From assembly GCF_014652335.1 (NCBI RefSeq), contig NZ_BMYP01000002.1, positions 81,450 to 145,449 on the forward strand: a DNA stretch of 64,000 bases, read 5' to 3'. The notes beneath the pieces are model-generated. The model saw only the letters and a list, made by a program, of their open reading frames with translations, was not told the DNA's origin and did no database searches. Shown here one piece after another: positions 47,582 through 56,227 of the stretch. The position numbers were made by a program, and so were the translations under genes. Position 1 is the stretch's first letter. Each line of letters opens with the position of its first letter. This stretch comes from Vogesella fluminis (lineage in GTDB: Bacteria; Pseudomonadota; Gammaproteobacteria; Burkholderiales; Chromobacteriaceae).

Positions 47582-49707
47582 ACAAGCATTACCTGAAAAC
47601 ACTGGCTGCCAGCCTGCTGCTGGCCAGCCTATCCCCGGCCCTGCTCGCCGCCAATGCCATCACCGCCATCGACCTCGTCAACAACAGCCGGAACGAACCG
47701 GAGCTGGCCATCAGTTTTGCCGATACGCCAGCCGTGCCGGCCAGCTTTTCCATCACCAATCCACCGCGCATTGCCTTCGACCTCAAGGACACCAGAAACC
47801 GGACCGGCAAGAACCTGCTGCCATTCAACAGTGAGTGGCTGAATGCCGTCACCATCGTCGAAAGCGACGACCGCGCACGGCTGGTGCTCAATCTCAACAA
47901 AAGCAGCGGCCACAGCACACGCATTGACGGCAAGCGGCTGCTGGTAAGCTTCACCCCGATCGGCAAGCCGCTCGCGGGCAGCAGCGCAATCAACAGTGCC
48001 ATTGCGGCCAACCTTGGCACCACCGGCCAGATAGCCAATATCGATTTCCGCCGCGGCACCAAGGGTGAGGCGCGCATCATCGTCGATCTGCCGACCAGCA
48101 ACAGCCCGGTAGACATCAAACGCGAAGGTGACAGTCTGGTCGTGGACCTGGCCGGTATCAGACTGCCGCGCCATCTGGAGCGGCGCCTCGATGTTTCCGA
48201 CTTTGCCACCCCGAGCAGCCGTGTCGATGCCGTCAACCAGAACAGCGGCAGCCGCATTGCCATCCAGTCTGGCGGCAACTGGGAATACTCCTCCTACCAG
48301 ACCGAACGCCAGCTGGTGGTCGAGATTCGTGCCGTATCGCAAGAAGAAGCCGATTCCAGCCTGCTGGCGCAAGGCAAGGCCAACTACAAGGGACAGCGCC
48401 TGTCGCTCAATTTCCAGACCATAGACGTACGTTCGCTGCTGCAGGTCATCGCCGAGTTTACCGGCCTGAATATCATCACCAGCGACAGCGTGACCGGCAG
48501 CCTCAGCCTGCGCCTCAATGACGTGCCCTGGGATCAGGCACTGGACCTGATCCTGTCCCAGAAAAATCTGGAAAAACGACAGGTCGGCAACGTCATCCGC
48601 ATCGCCCCACGCAGCGAGCTGATCGGCATCGAGCGCCAGATCGCCGAAGCGAACCGCGTCAAGAAGACCTCGGAACCGTTCGTCACCGAGACCTTCACCA
48701 TCCGCTATCGCGCCGTAGAAGAAATCAAAGAGGCCATCAAGGATATGGGCGAATCAGGCTATGTAAGAGAGAGCGAAAGAGAAAGTAACGGCAATACGGA
48801 CAACGCTGATACCAGCTCAAGTTCCAGCTCAAACTCCCGCTCAGCCGCTACCTTCAACAAGACCCTGACGCTAATGGCCGACAACCGCTCCAACCGCCTG
48901 ATCGTGCGCGCCGGCGTGTCCATGATCGAGGAAGTGCGCAAGGTCATCAGCATTTTGGACGTGCCGCTGCGCCAGGTACTGATCGAGGCGCGCATCGTCG
49001 AGGCCAAGGACAACTTCCAGCGCGACCTGGGCGTGCGCCTGGCCTTTCAGAAGGTTGGTGGTGATACGCTTGTTCGCGAGACCCTTGCCGGGGCAACCAC
49101 ATCGAACGGCACCACCCTGAGTCCTATTGTTGACCTGCCAGCCTCCCTCGCGGGGGCGTCCATCGCCACCATTTACCGTAGTGCCAGCAGCCTGATCGGT
49201 CTGGAACTGTCCGCGATGCAGGCCGAGGACAATGGCAAGGTGGTGTCCAGCCCGCGCATCCTGACCGCGGACCGCACCAAGGCAACCATCACCGAAGGCA
49301 CCGAAATCCCTTACCAGTCCATCGACGACAACGGCAAATCGACCACTACCTTCAAGAAAGCCAACCTGAGCCTGTCGGTGATACCACAAGTCACACCGGA
49401 AGACGACATCATCATGACGCTCGATATCACCAAGGACACGCCGAATCTGAAACTGGCGCTCGATGCCGGCCCGGCCATTGACAACAAGACCGTCAATACC
49501 CAGGTTCGTGTCGAAAATGGCGGCACCGTCGTGATTGGCGGCATTTATGTGCAGGAAGAAAACAACGTCGAAAACAAAGTGCCACTACTGGCCGACATCC
49601 CGTTCCTTGGCGCCCTGTTCCGCAACAAGTCCGTCACCAACAACCGCCGCGAACTGCTGATTTTCATCACACCGCGGATTATCGAAAACGAGCTGATTGC
49701 CCGCTAA
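47578..49707 (+). CDS. pilQ: Type IV pilus secretin PilQ
   Basis: 709 residues from ATG 47578. Signal peptide (LAASLLLASLSPALLA), two AMIN domains (about 28-137 and 143-257) that bind peptidoglycan, STN/N0 (about 275-330), N1 (about 370-470) interrupted by a serine-rich linker at about 400-422, and the secretin barrel (540-700) with VPLLADIPFLGALFR near the end. It forms the outer membrane gate for pili and, in naturally competent bacteria, for incoming DNA. The repeated word at 48004 encodes AANL between the AMIN domains. Confidence 0.97.
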   Translation: MNKHYLKTLAASLLLASLSPALLAANAITAIDLVNNSRNEPELAISFADTPAVPASFSITNPPRIAFDLKDTRNRTGKNLLPFNSEWLNAVTIVESDDRARLVLNLNKSSGHSTRIDGKRLLVSFTPIGKPLAGSSAINSAIAANLGTTGQIANIDFRRGTKGEARIIVDLPTSNSPVDIKREGDSLVVDLAGIRLPRHLERRLDVSDFATPSSRVDAVNQNSGSRIAIQSGGNWEYSSYQTERQLVVEIRAVSQEEADSSLLAQGKANYKGQRLSLNFQTIDVRSLLQVIAEFTGLNIITSDSVTGSLSLRLNDVPWDQALDLILSQKNLEKRQVGNVIRIAPRSELIGIERQIAEANRVKKTSEPFVTETFTIRYRAVEEIKEAIKDMGESGYVRESERESNGNTDNADTSSSSSSNSRSAATFNKTLTLMADNRSNRLIVRAGVSMIEEVRKVISILDVPLRQVLIEARIVEAKDNFQRDLGVRLAFQKVGGDTLVRETLAGATTSNGTTLSPIVDLPASLAGASIATIYRSASSLIGLELSAMQAEDNGKVVSSPRILTADRTKATITEGTEIPYQSIDDNGKSTTTFKKANLSLSVIPQVTPEDDIIMTLDITKDTPNLKLALDAGPAIDNKTVNTQVRVENGGTVVIGGIYVQEENNVENKVPLLADIPFLGALFRNKSVTNNRRELLIFITPRIIENELIAR

Positions 49708-49741
49708 GGGCAGGCGACAGCGTGGCGGCACTTCCTTTACA

Positions 49742-50290
49742 ATGCCCGGCATGAAACTGGCAGGCAATATCTTTCTGGTCGGCCTGATGGGTGCCGGCAA
49801 AACCACGGTTGGCCGCACCCTTGCCCGCCACACCGGCAAACAGTTTTTCGATTCCGATCATGAAATCGAAAAGCGTACCGGCGTCCGCATCACCACCATC
49901 TTCGATATCGAAGGCGAGCAGCGTTTTCGCGAGCGGGAACGCGATACCATCGCCGAGCTGTGCGCGATGGACAACATCGTGCTGGCCACCGGCGGTGGCG
50001 CCATCCTGGCACCGGAAAATCGCCAGATGTTGCGCCGCCACGGCACGGTGATCTATCTGCGCGCAAGGATTGACGACATTCTGGCCCGCACCCTGCACGA
50101 CAAGAGCCGCCCGCTGCTGCAGACCGGCAATCCGCGCGCCAGGCTGGAAGAGCTGTTTGCCCAGCGCGATCCACTGTACCGCGAAATCGCCGACCTGATC
50201 ATCGACACCTCCCATCAAAACGTTAACGTGCTCATCGCCCGCCTGGAGCAGCAACTAGCCGAGGCGGCTGCCCGACCGACATCCAACTGA
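49742..50290 (+). CDS. aroK: Shikimate kinase
   Basis: 182 residues from ATG 49742; ATG 49751 is an alternative. [17 protein letters not shown] is the P-loop, [11 protein letters not shown] the shikimate site, LATGGGAIL and RPLLQTGNP the remaining conserved loops. It makes shikimate 3-phosphate. The pilQ-aroK-aroB order is widespread in beta- and gammaproteobacteria. The repeated word overlaps the P-loop codons (49807). Confidence 0.95.
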   Translation: MPGMKLAGNIFLVGLMGAGKTTVGRTLARHTGKQFFDSDHEIEKRTGVRITTIFDIEGEQRFRERERDTIAELCAMDNIVLATGGGAILAPENRQMLRRHGTVIYLRARIDDILARTLHDKSRPLLQTGNPRARLEELFAQRDPLYREIADLIIDTSHQNVNVLIARLEQQLAEAAARPTSN

Positions 50291-50292
50291 CC

Positions 50293-51384
50293 ATGAAAAC
50301 GCTTGATCTCATCCTTCCCGACACCCGTTACCCCATCCACATCGGTCAGCAGTTACTCGGCGAGACCGGACTGATTACGCCGCACCTCAAACAGCCCCGC
50401 GTAGCCATCATCACCAACACCACGGTGGCGGCGCTATATCTTGCACCGCTACAGCACAGTCTGGAGCAAGCAGGCGTCAGCTGCCTGCCGGTGGTGCTGC
50501 CGGATGGAGAGGACTTCAAGACATGGGATACCCTGAACCGGATTTTTGATGCATTGCTGTCGCACCGCTGTGAGCGCAGCACCACGCTGATCGCACTGGG
50601 CGGCGGCGTCATCGGCGACATGACCGGTTTTGCCGCCGCCTGTTACCAGCGCGGCGTACCCTTCATCCAGATTCCGACCACCCTGCTGGCCCAGGTCGAC
50701 TCTTCCGTCGGCGGCAAGACCGCGATCAATCATCCGCAAGGCAAAAACATGATAGGTGCGTTCTATCAGCCACAGGCTGTGATTGCCGACATGGACTTGC
50801 TGGACACGCTGCCGGAACGCGAGCTGTCGGCCGGATTGGCCGAGATCATCAAGTATGGCCTGCTCGGCGATGAGCAGTTCCTGGGCTGGCTGGAGCAGAA
50901 CATGCCGGCGCTGCGCAAGCGCAACAAGCAGGCACTGGCCCATGCAGTGGAACACTCCTGCAAGATGAAGGCCGACATCGTGGCCCAGGACGAGAAAGAA
51001 CAGGGCATGCGCGCCCTGCTCAACCTTGGCCACACCTTTGGCCACGCCATCGAGGCCGGCCTCGGCTTTGGCACCTGGCTGCACGGCGAAGCAGTCGGTG
51101 CCGGCATGCTGCTGGCGGCCGAGGCGTCGCGACAACTGGGCTGGCTGGATCAGGCGCAGGTCGATCGGGTGGAGGCAATCCTGCAGCAGGCCGGCTTGCC
51201 GACAATCGCTCCGGCTCTCGGCACCGTGCGCTGGATCGAGCTGATGGGCCATGACAAAAAGGTGGAAGGAGGCGAGATCCGCTTCGTGCTGCTCAAGTCC
51301 CTGGGCCATGCCGTTGTCGCAAAGCTGCCTGCAGCAATCCTGGAGCAGACGCTGAACAGCCGTTTTGTCGATAGCGCACCGTAA
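50293..51384 (+). CDS. aroB: 3-dehydroquinate synthase
   Basis: 363 residues. [41 protein letters not shown] and [19 protein letters not shown] are the NAD/metal-site motifs, and [12 protein letters not shown] the zinc ligands. It converts DAHP to 3-dehydroquinate in the shikimate pathway. It begins 2 bases after aroK. Confidence 0.97.
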   Translation: MKTLDLILPDTRYPIHIGQQLLGETGLITPHLKQPRVAIITNTTVAALYLAPLQHSLEQAGVSCLPVVLPDGEDFKTWDTLNRIFDALLSHRCERSTTLIALGGGVIGDMTGFAAACYQRGVPFIQIPTTLLAQVDSSVGGKTAINHPQGKNMIGAFYQPQAVIADMDLLDTLPERELSAGLAEIIKYGLLGDEQFLGWLEQNMPALRKRNKQALAHAVEHSCKMKADIVAQDEKEQGMRALLNLGHTFGHAIEAGLGFGTWLHGEAVGAGMLLAAEASRQLGWLDQAQVDRVEAILQQAGLPTIAPALGTVRWIELMGHDKKVEGGEIRFVLLKSLGHAVVAKLPAAILEQTLNSRFVDSAP

Positions 51385-51464
51385 ATACCACTACGCATTT
51401 CTACGAATTGCTGCCACCGGTAGTGCGTCGCAAAATGGTGACTCCAACGAAGGAGGGGATCACC

Positions 51465-51842
51465 ATGCTGCGTCTGCTTGCCGATGTCGCCAAAGCCTTT
51501 GATGCCGTTTCCGATATCGCCCATCCGGGCGAACTAATGCACCAGTTGCGCTTCGTTCCGCCACGCCAGCGCGGCATCGATCCGGTCGGCGAAGCCGAGG
51601 TATACCTCACCTACCAGCGCTACAAGCGGGCGCGGCAAGTACTGCGTCACACCATCCGGACCGAACCGGACAACCTGCCGGCACACATCCTGCTGTTGCA
51701 TACTTACTTCCTGCTAGAAAGCAGCAGCGACTACTGCCAGCTGGCAGCACAACTGCAAGCCAGGCTGGGGCACCGGCCGGAATGGGCGCACATCTGCCAC
51801 GTTGGCCGCAGCCTGGCGCCGGATCATCCGTTGTTTCAGTAA
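51465..51842 (+). CDS. Small TPR protein resembling the FimV C-terminal domain
   Basis: 125 residues from ATG 51465, with AAGGAGG 8 bases upstream. The segment DPVGEAEVYLTYQRYKRARQ, followed by a helix pair and the ending GRSLAPDHPLF, resembles the C-terminal TPR part of FimV (typically DP..EA.VYLAYGR...A, ending GR.LDP.N.L(Y/F)). FimV proteins are large peptidoglycan-binding factors needed for polar localisation and pilus function. Here only that domain is present, without signal peptide, LysM or membrane anchor. Its position behind pilMNOPQ-aroKB supports a pilus link. The assignment is by eye. Confidence 0.6.
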   Translation: MLRLLADVAKAFDAVSDIAHPGELMHQLRFVPPRQRGIDPVGEAEVYLTYQRYKRARQVLRHTIRTEPDNLPAHILLLHTYFLLESSSDYCQLAAQLQARLGHRPEWAHICHVGRSLAPDHPLFQ

Positions 51843-52069
51843 GGGCGCACCGCGCCACCTCGCCCTGCCTGGATCAGTTGCAGCAGAGCGTGAACACGCG
51901 CCAAGACAGCCGGCAGGGCAAAACCATGCCTTGGCCGCAGGCGTGCCTCACATCGTGTCTCCCGGCACCGCTAACAAAACCTTGCGGGGTATCTGGCCCG
52001 TGCCGGCGCAGACAGTACAAGTAGTACGGCAGGGAGGCGTAATGCAGGGTCAGGGGGTGCCGGCGACGC
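51843..52069. other. Convergent intergenic gap of 227 bases
   Basis: It lies between the FimV-like gene and the minor pilin gene, whose 3' ends face each other. I see no convincing ORF, strong hairpin or exact repeated word; a partial CCTTGGCCGCAGG is at 51929-51941. Confidence 0.5.
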
Positions 52070-52498
52070 TCAGTGCACCAGCTCGCACCGCTCCACGCCA
52101 TCGCGCCCGAGGCACAACTTCATGATCCCGGTTTGCGTCAGGGAGATCACCTCCGTTTCGTCCGCCACTTGCAAGCGAATGGCACGCAGCACGTAATAAC
52201 CATCGTCGGTATTGCGCGGTACCGACCCAAATATCAACCGGTACCGTGCCATGCCATCGGGTGGGGAGGCCGGTGCCGGCAATGCCGGCCAGCTGGTCGG
52301 CGTCAACTTGTAGCTGCCGTGACGATGATAAAACTCCTCAAGAAAGACTGCATTCTCCTGCAGCAGGGCGATAGCCTGTGCCCGCTGGCTGCGCTGCACA
52401 TGGCCCTGATACGCCGGCAAGGCAGCCGCCGACAGAATGCCGAGCACCGCCAGCACCAGCAGCAGCTCAAGCAAGGTAACACCGCGTGCCGCTAGCAT
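52070..52498 (-). CDS. Type IV minor pilin, PilE/ComP-like
   Basis: 142 residues from ATG 52498. The prepilin leader is six residues (MLAARG) followed by VTLLELLLVLAVLGILSAAA, with the usual Glu at +5 and Val rather than Phe at +1. AYQGHVQRSQRAQAIALLQ matches the alpha-1 region of the PilE-like family. The C-terminus has a cysteine pair (KLCLGRDGVERC) that can form the D-region disulfide. It could be a minor pilus subunit or a DNA receptor such as ComP. Its start overlaps the upstream pseudopilin by 7 bases. Confidence 0.85.
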   Translation of the reverse strand: MLAARGVTLLELLLVLAVLGILSAAALPAYQGHVQRSQRAQAIALLQENAVFLEEFYHRHGSYKLTPTSWPALPAPASPPDGMARYRLIFGSVPRNTDDGYYVLRAIRLQVADETEVISLTQTGIMKLCLGRDGVERCELVH

Positions 52499-53031
52499 GG
52501 CGACACGCGGATGCGCATCGGGGTCGATACCAGCAATTGCTGGCAACTGCCTTGCCTGTCCTGCAGCATGAAGCTCACCGACTGCACTCCCTTCAAGCCG
52601 CCCCACTCACCGACTTCAAAATACGGCACCGACACCAGCAGCTGCGGCTCTGCCGGTGTCGCCTTCAGCGGCAGCACCTGCAGCGCCTCCTTGGAGTCGT
52701 AGCGCGCCGGCCGGCCACCCGCGCGGTCCTGATACAGTAGCACGCCCTCGCTCCAGTGCCGCACCCCGCCACGGGACTGCGGATTGGCAAAGCAGCCCTG
52801 CGGATCCTGGTTCTGCTTCATGTTGACAGCGCAGACATGTACCGATTGCTGCCGCAGCAGCGCATCGTTCCTGGCGCGCAATAACAGTACATTCAGACGG
52901 CTGATATAGGCCTGCAATGTTCGCTCCCGCACCATGCCGCTCCACGCGGGAATGGCAAGCGACAATGCGATGCCGCACAGCAACAGCGCCATCAGCACTT
53001 GCAAAAGGGAAAAGCCGTGCATCCGTGTCAT
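52492..53031 (-). CDS. FimT/GspH-type pseudopilin with Gln at +5
   Basis: 179 residues. Leader MTRMHG, then FSLLQVLMALLLCGIALSLA. The normally invariant Glu at +5 is Gln. The body (RNDALLRQQSVHVCAVNM and a C-terminal beta region) fits FimT/FimU/GspH minor pilins. Four cysteines in the soluble part (VCAVN, GCFAN, SCQQL, final C) could form two disulfides. FimT has been shown to bind DNA in some competent bacteria; the published GRxR-like tail is not obvious here (tail PMRIRVSPC). First gene of a two-gene minus-strand unit. Confidence 0.82.
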   Translation of the reverse strand: MTRMHGFSLLQVLMALLLCGIALSLAIPAWSGMVRERTLQAYISRLNVLLLRARNDALLRQQSVHVCAVNMKQNQDPQGCFANPQSRGGVRHWSEGVLLYQDRAGGRPARYDSKEALQVLPLKATPAEPQLLVSVPYFEVGEWGGLKGVQSVSFMLQDRQGSCQQLLVSTPMRIRVSPC

Positions 53032-53316
53032 GTCCGCTACCTTCGGTTCACTCGCCCATTCATCAATAATGCCATGCGATTTATTAACGTCATTAAAATC
53101 ATGAAAATATTGGATAAAATGTCAATGGCAGTGTTGCTGTCACCGCAACAGCACACGCGATGCCGGAAATTGGCAATTTTGCGACGTTGCATGTTTAATT
53201 TATCGATCGGCCGTAGCTTTTTACTAAACACCGGCATAGAATAAAACGATACTCTAGCCAGTGCTGGGCGAGTCCATCTCCAGCAGATAAGGCAGGGCCG
53301 TCCAAAGGAGAAATTC
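53032..53316. other. AT-rich regulatory gap before gabT and the pilin pair
   Basis: 285 bases, much richer in A/T than the flanks, between divergent gabT and fimT-like genes. It contains TAGAAT at 53237-53242 as a possible gabT -10, a small stem TGTTGC/GCAACA at 53132-53150, and AAGGAG before the gabT ATG. No exact repeated word is present. A short reading frame here has no coding character. Confidence 0.5.
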
Positions 53317-54582
53317 ATGAGTCCGCAAGAACTGATGCAGCGTAAAGCCAATGCCACCCCGCGCGGTGTGGGCGTTATGTGTTCCTTCTTCGCCGAGCGC
53401 GCAAAGAACGCCGAAATCTGGGATACCGAAGGCAAGCGCTACATCGACTTTGCCGGCGGTATCGGCGTACTGAACACCGGCCACCTGCATGACAAGGTAC
53501 AGGCCGCCGTTGCCGAGCAGCTGAACAAGTTCAGTCACACCTGCTACCAGGTGGTACCGTACGAACTGTATATCGACGTTGCCGAGCAGCTGAACCAGCT
53601 GGCCCCGGGCAACTACGCCAAAAAGACCGCGTTCTACACCACCGGCGCCGAAGCCGTGGAGAACGCCGTGAAAATCGCCCGTGCCGCCACCGGCCGCCCC
53701 GGCATCATCGCCTTCGGTGGCGGCTTCCACGGCCGCACCCTGATGGGCATGGCGCTGACCGGCAAGGTCGCACCGTACAAGCTGGGCTTCGGTCCGTTCC
53801 CGTCCGACGTATACCACGCCCTGTTCCCGAACCCGCTGCACGGCGTGTCGGTGGAAGACTCCATCGCTAGCATCGAACACCTGTTCAAGTACGACATCGA
53901 AGCCACCCGCGTGGCAGCCATCATCTTCGAACCGGTACAGGGCGAAGGCGGTTTCTACGCCGCGCCGGCCGAATGGGTACGCGCCGTGCGCGCCCTGTGC
54001 GACAAGCACGGCATCCTGATGATCGCCGACGAAGTGCAGGCCGGCTTTGCCCGTACCGGCAAGTTCTTCGCCATGGAACACTATGACGTGGCCCCGGACC
54101 TGCTGACCATGGCCAAATCCATGGCCGGCGGTTTCCCGATCTCTGCCGTGGTCGGCAAGGCAGAAATCATGGACGCACCGGCACCGGGCGGTCTGGGTGG
54201 CACCTACGCCGGCAGCCCGCTGGCACTGGCTGCCGCCAAGGCCGTGATCCAGGCGATCAAGGAAGAGAAGCTGCTGGAGCGCGCCAACCAATTGGGCAAC
54301 CAGCTGAAGGAAACCCTGAACGGTCTGAAAGCCGACGTGCCGCAAATCGCCGACGTACGCGGCCCGGGCGCCATGATCGCGGTAGAATTCAACAAGGCCG
54401 GCAGCCACGACGCCGATGCCGACTTCGCCAAGAAAGTGCAGACCACGGCGCTGGAATCCGGCCTGCTCCTGCTGATCTGCGGCGTGTACGGTAACGTAGT
54501 ACGCTTCCTGTTCCCGCTGACCATCGAAGACGCTGTTTTCGAAGAAGCGCTGCAGAAGCTGGTTGCCGCCATCAAGGCCTGA
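53317..54582 (+). CDS. gabT: 4-aminobutyrate aminotransferase
   Basis: 421 residues. It is a PLP class III aminotransferase: FAGGIGVLNTGHLHDKV, TTGAEAVENAVKIARAATG, IIFEPVQGEGGFY, IADEVQAGFARTGKFFAME and the PLP lysine in LLTMAKSMAGGFP. It converts GABA and 2-oxoglutarate to succinate semialdehyde and glutamate. With gabD it feeds GABA carbon into the TCA cycle. The AAGGAG ribosome site is strong. Confidence 0.95.
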   Translation: MSPQELMQRKANATPRGVGVMCSFFAERAKNAEIWDTEGKRYIDFAGGIGVLNTGHLHDKVQAAVAEQLNKFSHTCYQVVPYELYIDVAEQLNQLAPGNYAKKTAFYTTGAEAVENAVKIARAATGRPGIIAFGGGFHGRTLMGMALTGKVAPYKLGFGPFPSDVYHALFPNPLHGVSVEDSIASIEHLFKYDIEATRVAAIIFEPVQGEGGFYAAPAEWVRAVRALCDKHGILMIADEVQAGFARTGKFFAMEHYDVAPDLLTMAKSMAGGFPISAVVGKAEIMDAPAPGGLGGTYAGSPLALAAAKAVIQAIKEEKLLERANQLGNQLKETLNGLKADVPQIADVRGPGAMIAVEFNKAGSHDADADFAKKVQTTALESGLLLLICGVYGNVVRFLFPLTIEDAVFEEALQKLVAAIKA

Positions 54583-54602
54583 TCGCCTGAGCTGAACCGA
54601 CC

Positions 54603-54637
54603 TGCGGCCAACCTTGCTTCGTGCAACGTTGGCCGCA
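54603..54637. repeat. Inverted repeated-word pair between gabT and gabD
   Basis: TGCGGCCAAC (54603-54612) and GTTGGCCGCA (54628-54637) face each other across 15 bases, inside the 78-base gap between two genes of one pathway. As a hairpin it may lower read-through to gabD or protect the gabT end. Confidence 0.75.
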
Positions 54638-54660
54638 TCGCATAACAAGGACACAACACC

Positions 54661-56121
54661 ATGCTGAACCTGAAAGATCCTTCCCTGCTGCGCCAGCAGT
54701 GCTACATCAACGGCCAGTGGCTGGATGCCGATAGCGGCCAGACCATTGCGGTCACCAACCCGGCCACCGGTGCAACCATCGCCCACGTGCCGAAAATGGG
54801 CAGCGCCGAAGCGCAACGCGCCGTTGATGGCGCCGCCGAGGCCTTCAAGAGCTGGAAGAAGAAATCCGCCAAGGAGCGCGCCGGCATCCTGCGCAAGTGG
54901 TTCGACCTGATGATGGCGAACCAGGACGACCTGGCCGTAATCCTGACCAGCGAACAGGGCAAGCCACTGGCCGAGGCCCGTGGCGAAATCGCCTACGGCG
55001 CCAGCTACATCGAGTGGTATGCCGAAGAAGCCAAGCGCATCTACGGCGACACCATCCCGTCCACCGGCGCCGACAAGCGCATTTTGGTGAGCAAGGAGCC
55101 GATCGGCGTCACCGCTGCCATCACGCCGTGGAACTTCCCGAATGCCATGATCACCCGCAAGGCAGCTCCGGCGCTGGCTGCCGGCTGCCCGATGGTGGTA
55201 CGCCCGGCCAGCCAGACCCCGCTGTCGGCTCTGGCCATCGCGGTGCTGGCCGAGCGCGCCGGCATTCCGGCTGGCGTGTTCTCGGTACTCACCGGCGGCT
55301 CCACCGAAATCGGCGGCGTGCTCACCGGTAGCGACACCGTGAAGAAATTCTCCTTCACCGGCTCCACCGAGGTTGGCCGCAAGCTGATCAGCCAGTGTGC
55401 CGAGACCGTGAAAAAGGTATCAATGGAACTGGGCGGCAACGCACCGTTCATCGTGTTCGACGATGCCGACCTGGACGCCGCCGTGGAAGGCGCGATGATT
55501 TCCAAGTACCGCAACGCCGGCCAGACCTGCGTCTGCGCCAACCGCTTGCTGGTGCAGGACGGCGTGTACGATGTCTTCGCCGAGAAATTCGCCGCAGCCG
55601 TGGCCAAGCTGAACGTGGGTAATGGCCTGGAAGCCGGCGTGACCCAGGGCCCGATGATCGACGAGAACGCGGTCACCAAGGTGGAAGAGCATATCGCCGA
55701 CGCGCTGGCCAAGGGCGGCAACCTGGTGACAGGCGGCAAGCGCCACGCGCTGGGCTACAGCTTCTTCGAGCCGACCGTGATCACCGGCGTGACCCCGGAA
55801 ATGAAAGTGGCCAGGGAAGAAACCTTCGGCCCGCTGGCGCCGCTATTCCGCTTCAAGACTGAAGAGGAAGCGATCCGGATGGCCAACGATACCGAGTTCG
55901 GCCTGGCGTCCTACTTCTACGCCCGCGACATCGGCCGTATCTTCCGCGTGTCCGAAGGCCTGGAGTACGGCATGGTGGCGGTGAACAGCGGCATCCTGTC
56001 CAACGAAGCCGCACCGTTCGGCGGTGTGAAGCAGTCCGGCCTCGGCCGCGAAGGCTCCAAGTACGGCATCGAAGACTACCTGGAAATCAAGTACGTGCTG
56101 CTGGGTGGCATCGACAAGTAA
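54661..56121 (+). CDS. gabD: Succinate-semialdehyde dehydrogenase
   Basis: 486 residues. It is an aldehyde dehydrogenase with ITPWNFPNAMITRKAAPALA (NAD(P) site), FTGSTEVGRKL, catalytic Glu in MELGGNAPFIVFDDADLD and nucleophile Cys in RNAGQTCVCANRLL. The GabD-type sequence and gabT upstream identify the substrate. The repeated word at 55371 is read as VGRK in the STEVGRKL motif. Confidence 0.95.
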   Translation: MLNLKDPSLLRQQCYINGQWLDADSGQTIAVTNPATGATIAHVPKMGSAEAQRAVDGAAEAFKSWKKKSAKERAGILRKWFDLMMANQDDLAVILTSEQGKPLAEARGEIAYGASYIEWYAEEAKRIYGDTIPSTGADKRILVSKEPIGVTAAITPWNFPNAMITRKAAPALAAGCPMVVRPASQTPLSALAIAVLAERAGIPAGVFSVLTGGSTEIGGVLTGSDTVKKFSFTGSTEVGRKLISQCAETVKKVSMELGGNAPFIVFDDADLDAAVEGAMISKYRNAGQTCVCANRLLVQDGVYDVFAEKFAAAVAKLNVGNGLEAGVTQGPMIDENAVTKVEEHIADALAKGGNLVTGGKRHALGYSFFEPTVITGVTPEMKVAREETFGPLAPLFRFKTEEEAIRMANDTEFGLASYFYARDIGRIFRVSEGLEYGMVAVNSGILSNEAAPFGGVKQSGLGREGSKYGIEDYLEIKYVLLGGIDK

Positions 56122-56134
56122 GCCGTGACAGACG

Positions 56135-56156
56135 GGTTGGCCGCTTGCGGCCAACC
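56135..56156. terminator. Inverted repeated-word hairpin after gabD
   Basis: GGTTGGCCGC (56135-56144), TT, GCGGCCAACC (56147-56156): a 10-base perfect stem between convergent genes, 13 bases after the gabD stop. Confidence 0.75.
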
Positions 56157-56165
56157 TTGAACATA

Positions 56166-56196
56166 ACAAAGCCGGTGTCGACGATACCGGCTTTGT
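56166..56196. terminator. Second terminator between gabD and the GGDEF gene
   Basis: ACAAAGCCGGT (56166-56176) pairs with ACCGGCTTTGT (56186-56196) around a 9-base loop. The A/T-rich outer stem suits bidirectional termination in tandem with the hairpin at 56135. Confidence 0.75.
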
Positions 56197-56227
56197 CATT
56201 GCCGGTCACCGATCCGCGTCCAGGTTC

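Noticed and set aside
53120..53160. Sigma-54 promoter upstream of gabT
   Set aside because: TGGCAG and TTGCTG are present, but the GG-GC spacing is 7, not the required 10 bases.
52999..53244. 81-codon plus-strand frame before gabT
   Set aside because: It lies in AT-rich promoter-like DNA, begins inside the opposing fimT-like gene and has no ribosome site or family resemblance.
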